Positions 1-13,303 are shown, counted from the first letter of the stretch. The stretch: DNA of 64,000 nucleotides from Lateolabrax maculatus (GCA_031216445.1 CM062218.1:13451501-13515500), one strand, 5' to 3'. Made by a program: numbers and translations. Notes: generated from the sequence alone by a model not told the origin.

Positions 1-37
1 CAGCACCATCACGCTCTGTCTGGTCTTCGTTCCCAAG
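1..37 (+). CDS. gabbr2: gabbr2 coding exon (partial, 3' end)
   Basis: The first base completes a codon from upstream, and twelve codons follow (STITLCLVFVPK). This is the end of membrane helix 7 and the start of the cytoplasmic tail. The exon ends in phase 0 at AAG|GTCAGT, so the true exon begins before the window. Confidence 0.93.
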
Positions 38-3000
38 GTCAGTTTCTGTGTGAATGAGGAGAGTGTGTATGAGCACAAGTGGGTAACTCCGCTTTGCCAA
101 AAACTAGAAAGCTTAATTATCACCACATTCACACGCCACAATCCTGGAAGCTAAAAATGCAGCGTAAACAGTTATGTGTAGCTTTTTTAGCCCATGCAAT
201 TTTATCACAGAGTGCAGCTGTGACTAACACCCATAACTCCTCTTCCAGTTCATCACCATGAGAACCAACCCAGATGCGGCCACCCAGAACCGGAGGTTAA
301 AGTTCACCCAGAACCAGAAGAAGGAAGACTCCAAGACCTCCACCTCTGTCACCAGCGTCAACCAGGCTAACACTTCACGACTGGATGGGCTCCAAACTGA
401 TAACCACCGCCTCCGCATGAGGATTACAGAGGTCTGCCATAAACATATTTTTAATGAAATAGTGTGATAAGGAGAGGCTTTTAAATGTAATTGAAGGTAC
501 AGTAATTGAGCACAAGTTCAACAAGAGATGGAAAAAAGATCATATCATTTAATTTCATTGTCCTTGAAAAAAAATAAAAATAAATAGCTCTCCTGTAGCC
601 AGTTAATTTAGGCAATTTAGACATTTATTTAATTCTTAATAAAATTGTTAGTTGGTAAAAGCACCCCATGATCACTTCAAGAGATTGTGTTGACACTATG
701 CAGGTCTTCGCTGTACATTCTCTCTGATTCATTTCTTCAAAATGTTCACTTATAGTGACATTGAGTGACATTTGAAAAATTCCCTTGGCAATCACCATCA
801 GATCTCTATGAGTGTCTCAGCTGTTGTCCTTGCTTTTGTTCATAATTGTGGCAAGTGAGGAACTACTCAGACACTCTTGGAGCACAAGTAAAGTTATTAT
901 GTCTTTGGAGGACAGCAGTCTTTTATGTTCTACACTGTGTTTTGAAATGTAAAAAAGTAGTTGCAGCAGTTTGTTGTTGTCCATAGATGAAACTTCACAC
1001 TGTGTAATATGTGGCTGAAAGTCATGCAGCCTGTTTGAGATAGGTTGTCTTTGAATGATTTATGCAAATTTGATGTAATAAGATTTTGGTTTATTACTAT
1101 ATCATCTATTTTACCCACTTTTTAAAATCAACGCAAACTAATAATTTCATTGTTTTTCTATTTAAAAAGCTGGACAAGGAGCTGGAGGAAGTGACCATGC
1201 AGCTGCAGGACACCCCAGAGAAAACTCCCTACATCAAACAGAATCACTACCCGGACGCCAACAACATCCTCAGCATACGCAACTTTACAGATGGAAAAGG
1301 TGAGAAACTGGCTGTATGTTTCCATGTTGCCCTTCGTCATACTATCTATAACAGTCGTGTTAAGCTATCCGTGTGAGCCCACCCAGTTAAGGCATTCAGT
1401 ACGTAGAAAGTTGTTACCTAGAAAAATGACAGTGTCAAAAAAAGAGGCTCTTCAGACTCTTCGCCCGACACTATTTTTTGAAGTAACTGCGGTGCTTTAC
1501 ATCACAGTCAATCCAACCCATGTAAAATCAAAGATGGTGCATAACTTCTTCCTCACTCGCAGACTGGAGTCCTCCTCAACTGGGTTTTGCTAAGAGCTGC
1601 TCCTGGTGGCTGAAAACCAGATTGCAGAAAACTGCAGCTCTCTAGACCAAAAAAAAAGTTAAATAAATATATTATATAATAATGATTTAATTCAGTCCTG
1701 TCTCACTTCAATTCAGTGTGATCCAGTCTGATGCACTTCTATATAAAGTAATGAAGTTTTGTGCATAATTTTATATTTTACTTTAGCGAGAATAATGAAC
1801 ATTAAAAGGGTTTATATCAGAGTTTCATGACCATCAAAACATCCAGAATTTGTAGTTAAAAATTGAAAACTAATCCTCATATATTATCTCATAATAATTC
1901 CTTCCTATGTGTATTTAACGTTTGCATATTCAGTGGCTTTAGTAAAGGATTTTAATGCTGCTTTCAAAGCAGCAGCTCGAAGGGATATCTTGACGTTTTT
2001 CCATTGCTTGAGCTTCTGTCAGCTGCAGGTGAAGAAAGGACACAGGAGAGCTCTGTCTGACAGCGAGTCTTTGACGTCTCTTGAGAATGAGTCGTGAGAT
2101 TAGCTACGTTACCTGCATGCTCCACTGCTGCAAGTTTTACACACGCTGTAGTCGCGCTTTTATCAACTTGCGTCAAATCAAGTGGGTCCACACTTGATTT
2201 TGCACCTAATTACTTGGTGTTTGAGGTGTTATTTTCTGTGTGTTGAACAATGTACTTGAGAAAACAGTAGAGAGAAGATCAGAGGAGGGAGGGCGCGGGG
2301 CAGTTGAGACAAGCATAAGAAGGATGGATACACAAGGAGTAAACTATCAGGTGCTAAAACATACAGATACATGTCATGACATGCGTTCTTTCCAGGAGAG
2401 AGAGCCTGTGTCGGTTTACCCTCTCAACCTCTGCCCGACACAGGCTGTTTGAATTAATGCACCTTAATCTTAGACACAATGAAGCCGGTTTCCTCAAACT
2501 GAATCAGTGAATTGTTACACCCCAGCAGCATCACTTTGCATTAGGCATCATTTTAACAGACGCAGGCTGATAGTGATGTACAGCAGCCACATTCAGCATG
2601 TCTGATGCACTCGCCAGCACAAAGCTGCTCTCGGGGGTGTCTAATGGATCTGTCTGAATTTGGGAAGGTAAAAGAGCAAAACAGCTGCGCTCGTTCTGCG
2701 GATTGGGAGCCGAACGTGTTGGAATTGTTTGAGAAGTTCTTTGTCTGTGAAAGTGCACAGTTATGCAATGAACTGATGGCATTCACATGATGAGTACATT
2801 CACAAAGTCAATGTGTCTAATGCGTCTTCTTTGAGTTTTTGTTTGTTCTCCTCCTCTAATCTTTTACATGTGCACACACGTTAACGTGCTATAGATGCGC
2901 ACCCTTTTGTTCTAGCCCAAATACTGTCTGGCTTTGAAATGATATGAGGTGGGGGGGGGGGGGGGGGGGTTGATATTATGTGATGGTACCCTGACAAGTA

Positions 3001-6000
3001 GAGATTTAAAATAAAAATATGTCAGTGTTGTTGCACAATTGATTGATGGAGCAGCTTATTGATGTCTTTTTATGGAACAGAAAGAGCAAGTATATAACTA
3101 GTAAATGAGGTACCATCTGTGATTTTTGACCTTCTTATAGTTATTCTTTAAAGAATAACAACCAGAGTACCACATCAAATTTGAGATAATTTACATTCCA
3201 AATTTCATCGAAAAATCATGATGATTTACCTGAAAATAATTAACCAGCAGTAATTTAAGTAAACACATTCTCACATTTTCCATTTGTTAAGAGTAATCTC
3301 TCTAAAGTAGTGGCAGCAGCTGGCAGCTGATATCAGGCTCTCTTTAGTGAACTAAAATTCTAATTGTGTGGGCTCATAGAAATGAATCAATTTTAGACTG
3401 AATCTTTGTATGCGCTGTCTTGGTTACTGTAGAGTGTGAGGAGAGAACAGAGACAAATATAGCCAGACACTTTATATAAATATTTATTTACAGAGATATT
3501 TTTATCGAAAGAAAAAATGATGTGGCCAACAATCAATCTATCTGTCTTCTATAAATTACTGCCAGATTACATATTTACAAACCTGTGTTGGGTAAAGGAA
3601 CAAATACTCTCACCTTTCCATAGCCACCAGAGTTAACAGCAACAAGGGACACAGTGCATGGGGAATTTGGTCATTTTAAATTGGAATAAATTCTTCCAAA
3701 AGAGACTTCACTTCACTTCTCTGAAAGGATTAAACAGCAATCATAATAGTCCTCCCAGCAGGAAAAAACATGCTGGTGTTGGTAGAGAAATTATAATTTT
3801 AATGAGTGAATTGTTAATAAATAATCCAGTTATCCACATTGGGGCATAGGGATCAGATAGAACGAAGCAACAGAAACGGGCTGTCTTGTTCATTATTCAG
3901 GCATATTCATGCTCCTACTTGACGACAAGTCAAGTTTTTAACTGACAGACAGAAGTAAAACTTGGTACAGCCTCAAAGCACGAAAATAGCCCTTTGGTGA
4001 GGAAGGAGAGGATATTACATTTTAAATTCCCATTATAATATATTTTTAAGTACTTTTATGAATAATTTGCCCATTAGAGAGTCTTTAATTCTTCAGCCAA
4101 ACTACTTTTTTTGTTGACTACTCAGTAAGGTAGAATTAATGTAGTTCGTAGACTAGAGAAAGGGGAAATGTAGAACTGAACTTGAAACTGAATGGGCTGC
4201 TCCTGCATTGCTCTTGAGTTTATATATGGTATTAGTGTGGAAAGTTTATAAACTCATGATTACTTGTACTTGCTGCATGTTTATTCAGCTCAGCCTACAT
4301 CCAGCATCTGAGGCTGGTCTCATATGTAACTATAGACTGACGCTGCCATTACTTTTTTTTATTCAGAGAGAGAGTTCTAATAAAAGAGTTCAGACAAAGA
4401 GAGACATCGCATTAGTTGCTGCTCACAAACGTCAATCTGACACACATTATGGAAATAAGATCACAGGTCATTAAGCCTCCTTTAAAGATCACCAGCATAT
4501 AAACTTTCCCCAGCCTCAATCTGCTTATGCTTGACAGTCATCATCATCATCGCCGGCTCCTAACTGTAGTCATCAGTATTCATAAGAGAGCTGGTCTAAA
4601 TGTATTGGGGGCCATGAATGAGTGGCTGTTATAAGAGTAGAACGCCATGTCAACAGCGATTACGCTCACTCACAAAGGGTGAGAAGCAATACTCCACCCC
4701 TCTCGCTCTCTTTTTCACTCACTCTCTCTCTCTCTCTCTGGCTGGCTTCATGAATATGCAACAGTACCGGTGGCAGCTGAGGTGTGGTTTTCTGACAGAT
4801 TGGCCACTCATACCCGATTTTAGGTTGAAAAGTTAGAGGTCATTGATTAACAATAGTGGAAGCATTTTATATAAAAAATGTATGGCTTGGCTCCATTTGA
4901 GCTTCCTTATATCATACAGCAGTTATTCCATTTTGTACCATTTGTGCAGACTTGTACTGTTGAAACCATTTACTGCCGATCAGCCAATCATAGTCTACCG
5001 AAGATACAGGTAAACTAAGCAGCTACCTAGAGCTTACAACAAAAATTTGATTTAAGTAAATTATTACGTTTCATGTACTGTTTTCTTCTCTGCACGCTTA
5101 ATAAATGTGACTACAATGAACACATGTTGAAATTTAACAGGTTAGTTTACTTGATTTTTGATCCACATATTTGCACATTAAACATTTAAGTAAAGTACAG
5201 TGAAAATCTTGGGCTGGCCCTGTGGTCTAGTGACATTTGAAAACACTGCAACAACCAAATACTTTCTTTGTGGTATGAACACATATTCTGAATCCATAAT
5301 GAAGTGTATAAATATCTGTGTCTGTGCTTTTAACACAGCTCTGAGAGCTACAAGGTTAGGCTTTTTTCAAAATGCACAGAGAACTAGTCTGCTCTAAAAT
5401 AGTTCAGCGAGCTCAGATGTCCAATCAGGGCATGGAGTGCTGTGATCAGTGAATCAGGTCAGCAAGTGCTGGGAAATCTGGGACAACCGGGGAGAAAACT
5501 CTGTAGGGGGAAAAAAGGATCATTCCATTACGCTCCAGGTACAATTTTGTAAAACTGATAAGGTTGTTTACTTCAACTATTATTGTGTTTCAACCTCATT
5601 GTCCATCTCTCCCAGCAACATCCAGAGAATGCAGAATCATGTTAGGAAGCCTTTTTTCTCTGGATAAGGTTTCTTTCTTTTTTTCCCCCTTTCATTTTTT
5701 TTTTTTGTCTTTGCCTCTGTTTCCACTTTTTAAATTTGTCCCACACAGGTGTCAGTTTTAAATTCTAGCTACGACCAGCAGCTCTATGGATCGCTTTGTC
5801 GGTTGGGTTAGGGGTTATGCACAATGCACATCTGCATTGGTATAAACCTTCTCAAACAAGAAAATTAACTGACTTGGTATCTGCATATTTTTATTGCTTT
5901 TTACATGTTGTCTGGATCAGTAACAGCATAAAAAACAATACGCATCTTTCTTGCACACGAACACCCACCTTCCCAAAACAGCTGAAAAAAAAATCCAGAC

Positions 6001-8637
6001 TCAAATGTTCAGACCAAAGACTGGTCTGAAAGTTCCCTTAATGTCATGTCTCAGGTTCCGGGGCACATGCAACTTGTAAGTATGACAGCCGATTTGACAC
6101 AGCTTATCATATTTATCATGATGCATACATTTGATTTCAATACAGATGGAGAGAAGTCGATACTAAAGAACCACCTGGAACAGAAGCCCCAGGCGCAGTG
6201 GGGCTCCATGGATCCTTCCAGAATAAACCGAGGTCCCCTGGAGGATATCAACTCGCCCGAACAGTGAGATTTTGTATTTCTTCAGCACCTCTACTCCCAT
6301 GTCCCTCTCTCCTTCCCTCTGTCTTGTCAGCTTTCTCATCAGACTACACGTCACATCTATCGCAACAACCACCAGCTCTCAGGCGGTTGCTCTGGCAACA
6401 GAGCCCTGCGAAAGCATGGACTTGCCCTGTACTTTTCTCTCCTACGCACATCAACATACATTTAACCACGATATGTGTGTTCTCCCACCATCCTGGACTT
6501 ACATATATACTCACAGTCAAACACGCACATATACACAAACATGTGCGTGTACAGTATGCACACGTTGACAAGCAGCTGATTGATTTGTTGTCCCAACAAG
6601 AAGATGGTCTTGGACATTCAAAGCTCTCGACAAATACCAATCTACATAAACTTACTGTACTATTCATAAGGCAGCAAAGTTGAAGAATGTCGACTTTATC
6701 AATGGGGGGGGGGGGGCACCTCATGCATCATTGAGAGCTCTCCCTCTCGTGCTCATTTAACTAGAACCAGGAGAAGAATGCACAACGTAGAGGGACGGAG
6801 GATGGATGGAGAAGGGAGAGACAGAAGACAAGGGGGGTAAAATATTGAAGAGAAGGTAGTTACAGAGAGAAGATGGATTAAGAAGGAGGAGGATTGAGAA
6901 GAATGTTTAGATAGGAAAGAGAGAGCGATAAGGATGAGAAGAGAAAGAAAGAGGTAGAGACTCACAGAGGCTTATGTAACGAGTGATTTACAGCTTGCAT
7001 TGGAAGCAGCTCTGAAAATAGACAGGGAGGAGAACAGAAGTAAAGGAACACTCGGAGCTATTCCCATGCTGCATTAATGTTTGATCACATGGAGGGAAGA
7101 GAGATGAAGAGGCAGCGAGAAAGACAGGAGATAAAGAAGGGACAAATATAAAGAAGTGAGAAAAGAGGTAGAGGTAGAGGAGAACGAACACTTGACATGA
7201 CGAATGCTAAGTCACGCAGCAGGTGCATGTAACTGTTAAGTGCAGTGTCTATGTCATACATGATACATCAAACATACAAGAAAGTATAAAACACTTCCTT
7301 TATGAGCAAGAAAGTTTGTGTTTCCATCACAAATAGAACGGGTCAGGATGGCTGACTAGGTCAGAGGGCCATTAATATTGCAAAGTTCACCTAATTAAGA
7401 CATTTTTCTAGGTCTATTGCTAATGGTAAATGAGCTTGAATTTCATTCCCCACTCTTAATTTTTTACATAACTGGTATTTGGTTATGTAATTTTCATTGC
7501 AAACGGCTGGCAGAGGCACTAGCACTGGCGAGGTAGGGTGCGAACTGTCACAGCAGGCGGAAGCATGAAATGTTCTTTTTGTCAGATGATCCCAGAAGCT
7601 GGGAGGCACGGTGGATTAGGGGTTTAGTAAGGAAGTGAAGAAGGGAATGAGGGTGATAAAGACTACAGGGAAAACAATTAGAAGAATTGCTGAGGGCTTG
7701 TGTGAGCTATACTTTGTCCGTCTGTTCTGATCCATCTTTTCTCTGCCTCTGTCCAGTTTTATCACTGTAGGTGGGTGTGATTACATTAATACTCCATTTA
7801 AACAGCACCGAACAAAGTGAAAATATTAATAGTAAACTGCTTACAGTAAATGTGTTCAGTGCCAGTGCACAAAGTTTTGTGCCCTTTACGTAGCTAGGTG
7901 GAAAGTGAATATGTGGAGGTCAGAGTCAAGATTTCATCCTGTCACAGACCAACAATTTTAAGTTTCCTAGCCTTAGTCATAGTCTATTTTCTCTAGCCTT
8001 AACCATGTGAACAATGGAAAACAAGGTGAATGCAAGATGGGTGCATTTCCTTTGAATGCATTGGGTGCCCTGCTAAAATGACAACAACTTATAACCTGGG
8101 GTGGTGGCACTCCAAAAACACAAAAATCTTAATACAATGGTGTCAATTTACCCTTTAATTTGTTATCATAAGGAATATTCCAATTCCAATTCATAAAATG
8201 TTTGCACTGAACATTCAAAATAATTCATAATTGAACGTAATTGCCAAATCAGCCAATATCAACAGTCTGTCTGGCAATAGGGTTAGTAAAATTATAATCT
8301 GGTTGACTGGTTACTGGTTACTATAGCTTTCAGAAAAATGAGGACTGAAAGTAAAAAGTCACAAAGAAACTCAAATGTGAAGTACCTCAAAGTTATACTT
8401 AACTACAGTACTTGAGTAAATGTACTTGCTCTTTATCTCTGCCTCTTACAACCTTCCTTCTCTATCTGCAGCATACAGCGCCGACTGTCGTTGCAGCTGC
8501 CCATCCTGCACCATGCCTACTTACCTTCCATAGGAGGGGTTGATGCCAGCTGCACCAGTCCCAACGGCAGCCCTGGTTCCAGCCCACGGCACAGACACAT
8601 GCCCCCCTCCTACCGGGTAATGGTCTCTGGCCTGTGA
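1..8637 (+). CDS. gabbr2: GABA-B receptor subunit 2, C-terminal part (last five coding exons)
   Basis: This is the 3' end of the gene for the GABA-B2 subunit, the class C GPCR subunit that couples the GABA-B heterodimer to Gi/o and carries GABA-B1 to the cell surface. Coding segments are 1-37, 249-431, 1170-1299, 6146-6263 and 8472-8637. All introns are GT-AG with agreeing phases, giving 210 visible residues plus a TGA. In order they encode the end of the seventh membrane helix (LCLVFVPK), the proximal tail (RTNPDAATQNRR), a Ser/Thr-rich linker (KKEDSKTSTSVTS), the coiled coil (visible residues about 55-90), the motif RRLSLQL, and the terminal RVMVSGL. The match to mammalian GABBR2 is close throughout. 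In mammals the coiled coil pairs with GABA-B1 and masks its ER-retention signal. The 5' part of the gene lies outside the window. The gene converges on elp2. Confidence 0.97.
249..431 (+). CDS. gabbr2: gabbr2 coding exon: proximal tail and start of coiled coil
   Basis: Sixty-one codons, phase 0 at both ends, with acceptor TTCCAG|TTC. It encodes FITMRTNPDAATQNRR, a basic and Ser/Thr-rich linker, and the first heptads of the coiled coil (SRLDGLQTDNHRLRMRITE). The linker region carries an AMPK site in mammals. The donor is GAG|GTCTGC, which is weak after the GT. Confidence 0.96.
1170..1299 (+). CDS. gabbr2: gabbr2 coding exon: second half of coiled coil
   Basis: Forty-three codons plus one base. 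It encodes LDKELEEVTMQLQDTPEK and YIKQNHYPDANNILSIRNFTDGK, continuing the coiled coil. The acceptor is unusually purine-rich next to the exon (TTTAAAAAG|CTG), with its pyrimidines further upstream. The donor is AAAAG|GTGAGA in phase 1. The ends are fixed by alignment to the mammalian protein. Confidence 0.95.
1300..6145 (+). other. gabbr2: gabbr2 intron, 4.8 kb
   Basis: No coding signal is supported in either strand of this intron. It holds a 19-base G run at 2951-2969, a short CT-rich tract near 4685-4740, and otherwise AT-rich unique-looking DNA. Short open frames inside it show no family resemblance. Confidence 0.85.
2951..2969 (+). repeat. poly-G run, 19 bases
   Basis: Homopolymer G in a gabbr2 intron. 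Length in the assembly may be inexact. Confidence 0.95.
6146..6263 (+). CDS. gabbr2: gabbr2 coding exon: distal tail
   Basis: Phase 1 in, phase 2 out. It encodes DGEKSILKNHLEQKPQ, a variable stretch and PLEDINSPE, then two bases of the His codon. Acceptor AATACAG|AT, donor GAACA|GTGAGA. The middle (WGSMDPSRINRG) differs from mammals more than the rest of the tail. Confidence 0.94.
6264..8471 (+). other. gabbr2: gabbr2 last intron, 2.2 kb
   Basis: The intron has a 13-base G run at 6704-6716 and a strongly purine-rich stretch on the plus strand from about 6760 to 7190 (AGA/GGA-rich). Open frames antisense to the purine-rich stretch are low-complexity Ser/Leu/Phe products and are not genes. Confidence 0.85.
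8472..8637 (+). CDS. gabbr2: gabbr2 last coding exon with stop codon
   Basis: Acceptor TCTGCAG|C. It encodes IQRRLSLQLPILHHAYLPS, then a Ser/Pro/Gly-rich stretch, RHRHMPPSYRVMVSGL and TGA at 8635-8637. RRLS matches the PKA site of the mammalian subunit. The C-terminus is the conserved end of GABA-B2, so the gene is intact here. Confidence 0.96.
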
Positions 8638-11600
8638 GCTTCCTTCAATCCCCCACCTGGCTCTTTGCAGAGGAGACATATATGGTTCTTTTTTTCTACA
8701 ACAAATAGACTGATATCATCAGCATATGTGCGTATTTTGTCTCAGAACAAGGAGAACAGGGGGAGAAGAGAGGGAGAGGGGGCCGAGTTTCACTCTTTGT
8801 ACCTCCTCACCCCGGCCTTTCTTGAGAACTGAAACCCTCAGTCAGGAAGGGGTGGGAGGAGACAGAGTGGGCATTGGATGACCCTTACAAACTCCCATGA
8901 CACACAGCAATGGCCCCTTGTTTATCTGCTCCCCTTGCCTAGGCATATACACATATGCACAGTCAAACAAACACAAACATACACAAATACACACACATGC
9001 ACAAACACACTGACACCCCAATAACAGAACAGCAGTGGACCAGCCCTGACCTGACGTGTAGCCTTATCTGCTTCAGAGGGGGTTGTCTGTTTCTGTTCCT
9101 TATCTGTTGTATGTATGTGCTCGCTGCTACATGTGAGCTTGTCATCTAACTTGAGTATTTCACTGCTTCAGTGACTGGATACCCGTGTGGAGATATGGAA
9201 TTTACAAAACCCAACAAAGGAAATCATCCAATTTACTCCCGTCCCCTTCCCATGCTCGTGGAGACATGTAAATATCATTTCTGACTTTGGTGTACTGTAA
9301 GCTTTGTATATGCTGTGAATGGACAATTAAAGGGGTTCTAAGTGAGGAGCTTGTAACAGAGAATTAGACATATGTATGAAAGCGATCTGAATTGGTTTGT
9401 GTAAGTGTTGATAAATTAGCTTATGAGCAGCAAAGTAAGACACATCAAAGCTTGTGAGTCACAGAACATGAAAAGGCACCAGAAGCCCATTCGTCTAACT
9501 TGGAGTAAGATGCACATGACTTTTTCTTTCCACTTTGCTAAATTTGCATCACTGGTTTCATCAGAAATTTCACATCAGACTTTTGCATAGGCTTTTCATA
9601 TTTTACAACTTGCTTAATATGTCCTCAGAAAGCATGTTATACAGCATATTGATGCTATGCCTTTTTAAAAGGTCTCCAGGGCTGCATATGTTAGAAAATA
9701 GAGCTAAAAGACACCACAAGAGTGTTCCACAGTTGTAATTTATGTGTGTTATATGCCAAAAAATGCACACATTCAGATGTACACTTAAAATGCAAGAGAG
9801 CACCTTATGAATTCAGGTGCTTTTCAGACAAGTCATTATTGATGGACCTGGTCATATTGATCCCCACAGAGTGGTCTCCATAGACTGTTAAGATGTCCAA
9901 CTGATCCAGCCCTCACTGCTAACCAGCACAGACAAGGGTGATGGGGTTCATGTCAATGGCAAAAGGGCACAAGACTCTGAACTTAAATGACGACTTCTGG
10001 AGAAATAAAACTGAAGAAGTGATGCTGGAAAGGATGTAGGTCTACCAGTTCCACAACTAGTTTGAATTAAATGGTTGACCTGAATTTCCATGAGCAGTAG
10101 TAAAGACGTAGAACACATGGGAGCCTCATGTAGTAAGCCCGAACCAGCTGTAGCTTTCAGCTCCAGGACGGTGATGACAGATCTGCTGGTCACAGTGATA
10201 GAGCATAAAGCACAGACACAGGGCTTTCTTTCATATTGAGTGTCATAAAAAATCACTTCACACTTAGCAACAGTGAACATACCTCAGTTGCTATGGAAAT
10301 GTAATTCAGTGCCGTTGAACTCGGCCTAAGAAGGCTGCACTGAGCAAATCGAGTCATCGACACAGTGTCGTCAATTTTTTTTTTTTTTTTTGTAAAACTG
10401 TCCTCATGCAGAAGAAAAGCAAACAGGGACTCCACACAAAAAAAAGACTTTTTTATGGAGCGGGAAAAGAGAGTTTGTTCTCAGCATATGTTTCACCATT
10501 GGTGTCTTGGTTTTTAGTTTTTAAGGCGTTTGTTGAGCGCTGTGCCTGTTGTCTTATATTGTAGCCTGCAGGATCCACAGTACATAAATAGGGTGAAAAT
10601 GGCATTGACCCAGCAAACTACAACATCGACCACACATCTGTAAATTGTACAACGTGTCATAGATTTATTTAAATTCAATGCCTCAATGCATGGGACAGTG
10701 CGGAAGAACTTTGTGAAAAGCTCCACTTCAGCTGGAGTGGATTTATTCTGCAAGCTGGTGTCTGATCATAAATACTGTCAATCAGTCTTTAGTTGAAAGG
10801 CCAGTCAAGGATACAGAGTTGGAGTGGGAGACTAGCAGAGGTCCACCTGCTATCGGACATATCAGGGTGACGTCCTGTGAGAGCTCCTCCCCATCCAGCC
10901 CCTGCCGAGCACAGGAGCAGGGAAACCCAGAGCACAGGCCTCCAAGGAGTCGGCTTCTCCCGCACCTTTGCCAGCCAGAGAATCACGGTCACTTGACAAG
11001 TGAGTGAGAGACATTGTCAGAGGGTTGGTTCTTCCTTCAGGAGAAGAAAAACCAACTGCACATTTTATATATTACATTATATGTGATTGTGTACAATTTG
11101 CTGATACCCTGATGATGGTGTCCATGTATGGAATATTTGGTATTTGGCTTTCTCAAGACGGCATGAAATGAAATGTATAATTCACAGAGTTACCTCTGTT
11201 TTTGCAACTGTCGTGACAAATCCACTCTGTTGTTTCATCTTCTCACCTAAAATTTGGTTTTACATTTCCTTACAAAACATGAATTTAAGTTATTTTAACC
11301 TGTTGATCAGCTCACACGTCAATGCCAAGATTCTCAGTAGACAAACTCAACATCATCATATCGACTATGCTACTGGTTTAGCAGTTATCCACTGAGGGCA
11401 ATAAAGTGAAAGTAGTAGCAAATGATCAATCCTAATAACCTACTCCTGGCATTTACCAAATTTCAAAATTACTTTTTTTAGTCAACCTAAAATGCCAAAT
11501 GCAGATCATCAAGTATGGTTCTGTTTTTTTTAAATGTGCCCTGATTTTTTTTTCTTTTATTATGATTCATTTCAACTTTTTTTCAACACAGATGAAAAAT

Positions 11601-12320
11601 TGTTCAAATGCAATTGTGGTAGGTCAAGGGCTCATAATTTCCTGTAATAAATAATGTCATGCTGATGATTTGTATTTGCCACAGGTCTTTTTACCTTTTT
11701 AGTTTGAAGATCAAAGTGACATATACGTATATAATTATATCTTTGTATGTGTCATCATCAGGGTTTCTGGAAAAGGCGTACATACATGTCCAAAAATATA
11801 ACAATATGACGTATATATTTAGTGGAAAAAGACACAGGTCCATATTGTTACTGTTTTGTCAGTTTGATATGTGGTATCACATGGAGTTAAGTTCAATTAA
11901 GAGTTTAAAATGGTAAACAAAACCTATGTTAAATGCAACATGTTCAAGAGGGGCAATAACTTGTTTTCTTATTACAGAAAGAATAGAGAACTATATATAT
12001 GTATATGTAAAAGATCTTTACGTACATTCTCATTTTTACATAGGAAATATTTCACAAATGCGCCACAAGGATACTTGGAAGTCATTTTTTTTTATTTACA
12101 GTATCTGTAACTATGTTATGTACAGATGAGGTATAGATATGAAAAAGTTGTATAAAATAAGTATCACACTTGGAACACCTGAACATTTTTGGAGCCATTA
12201 GTTGTTATGGGGGGATTTGAATAACATTCTTCTTTTATTGTCTGAATGTTATGGACAGCGTTTACTTTTCACATCATCGTTAAATAAAGTGAGACTGAAT
12301 ATAATGCAATGTTTGTTTCA
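8638..12320 (+). other. gabbr2: probable gabbr2 3' UTR (end not certain)
   Basis: The sequence after the gabbr2 stop has no coding signal and becomes AT-rich. Possible polyadenylation hexamers on the plus strand are ATTAAA at 9326-9331, AATAAA at 11400-11405, and AATAAA at 12283-12288 followed by GT-rich sequence. A 3' UTR of 0.7 to 3.6 kb is therefore possible. Long 3' UTRs are usual for this neuronal gene, but the end used cannot be read from sequence alone. Confidence 0.45.
12283..12288 (+). other. candidate distal polyadenylation signal for gabbr2
   Basis: AATAAA followed 20-30 nt later by a T/GT-rich stretch (around 12308-12320). It is the best-formed of the three candidate signals downstream of the gabbr2 stop. 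Confidence 0.4.
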
Positions 12321-12670
12321 TCTGCACACAACTCTTTGTGGTACAATCATTTCTGTGGTTCTCCAAAGTTTGCATTTATAATGTTGATTTAAAGGCAGTC
12401 AATCAATGAAGAAATCCTTCTTTGTGCGCTTTTAAAAGTTACTAAAGGTAATATCATCAAAATGTTGCTCTTTAGTAGCATCTAGTGGCAGCCTTAGGAA
12501 ACCAAAAAACAAATGCATAACCTCCAAGACAATCTCTATTTGAAGTTTAACACCTGTTAGCTTACGTCTACAGTACTGCAAAGTCTGTCTGTACGTATGT
12601 ATGTATGTATGTGTCTATGTTTGTCCTTCACATTCCTCTAGAACCATTCATCCGATCTACTTCACAGTTG

Positions 12671-12707
12671 GCGGGTGTATTGCTGGGGACCCAAGGAAGT
12701 GCAGTGT
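12671..12707 (+). repeat. dispersed repeat motif, copy 1
   Basis: This 37-base stretch matches 13267-13303 at 33 of 37 positions and has no gaps. It sits in a longer region starting near 12590 with the (GTAT)n tract, which resembles a repeat common in fish genomes. The homology beyond the 37 bases is weak between the two copies. Confidence 0.6.
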
Positions 12708-13266
12708 AACATTAGATGCAATTTGGACACGCGACAGACGCGAGCTGACAGTCCGTCTGCGTGTACGTGTGTATGACTATCCTTTGCATATGTTATGCAA
12801 GCCGCTATATTGTGTTTCTCTGCTGTAACCAAAACGTCCGGCGGAAGTCGCAGACTAATGTTACAATCCAATTCTTCTTCACTTCCCTGGAGTCAACGAG
12901 CACCACCGGAGAGCCTGGCAACCTCTGCCATTGCAACTCAAACTGTGTAAATTTGCCAAACAAACACTAATAACATTATCGCCGGCCAAATACCCCTGCT
13001 AATTAAATCCTTCCTCTACTCTATAACCGCGGTGGTTATGTCTCTAACTGAAAATGTTGGTATTGGCAGTGGTAGAGGAAGTACTCAAAACTTGTTTTCT
13101 GAAGTAAAACTATTAACTATTAATAGTATTAATACTGCACAGTAATAGTATTAAGTCCTGCATTCAGATTTTTACTTAAAATGAAATGTTTGTGTGGGCT
13201 TTTGCATTCGTGTGAGTCTACGCATCCTTTAACTCTAGCGTTGCATAGGGACCCCTCTATGTCATG

Positions 13267-13303
13267 GCAGGTGTATTGCTCAGGACCCAAGGAAGCGCAG
13301 TGT
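13267..13303 (+). repeat. dispersed repeat motif, copy 2
   Basis: Second copy of the motif at 12671-12707, same orientation, four substitutions. The flanking sequences differ, so this looks like two independent decayed insertions rather than a local tandem duplication. Confidence 0.55.

Noticed and set aside
5205..5240. tRNA-like start GGCTGGCCCTGTGGTCTAGTG
   Set aside because: It resembles an A box, but no B box follows at the right distance and no tail is present.
6198..6683. 161-codon plus-strand frame overlapping a gabbr2 exon
   Set aside because: It starts inside the gabbr2 exon in a different frame and continues into intron. The conserved gabbr2 frame is the other one.
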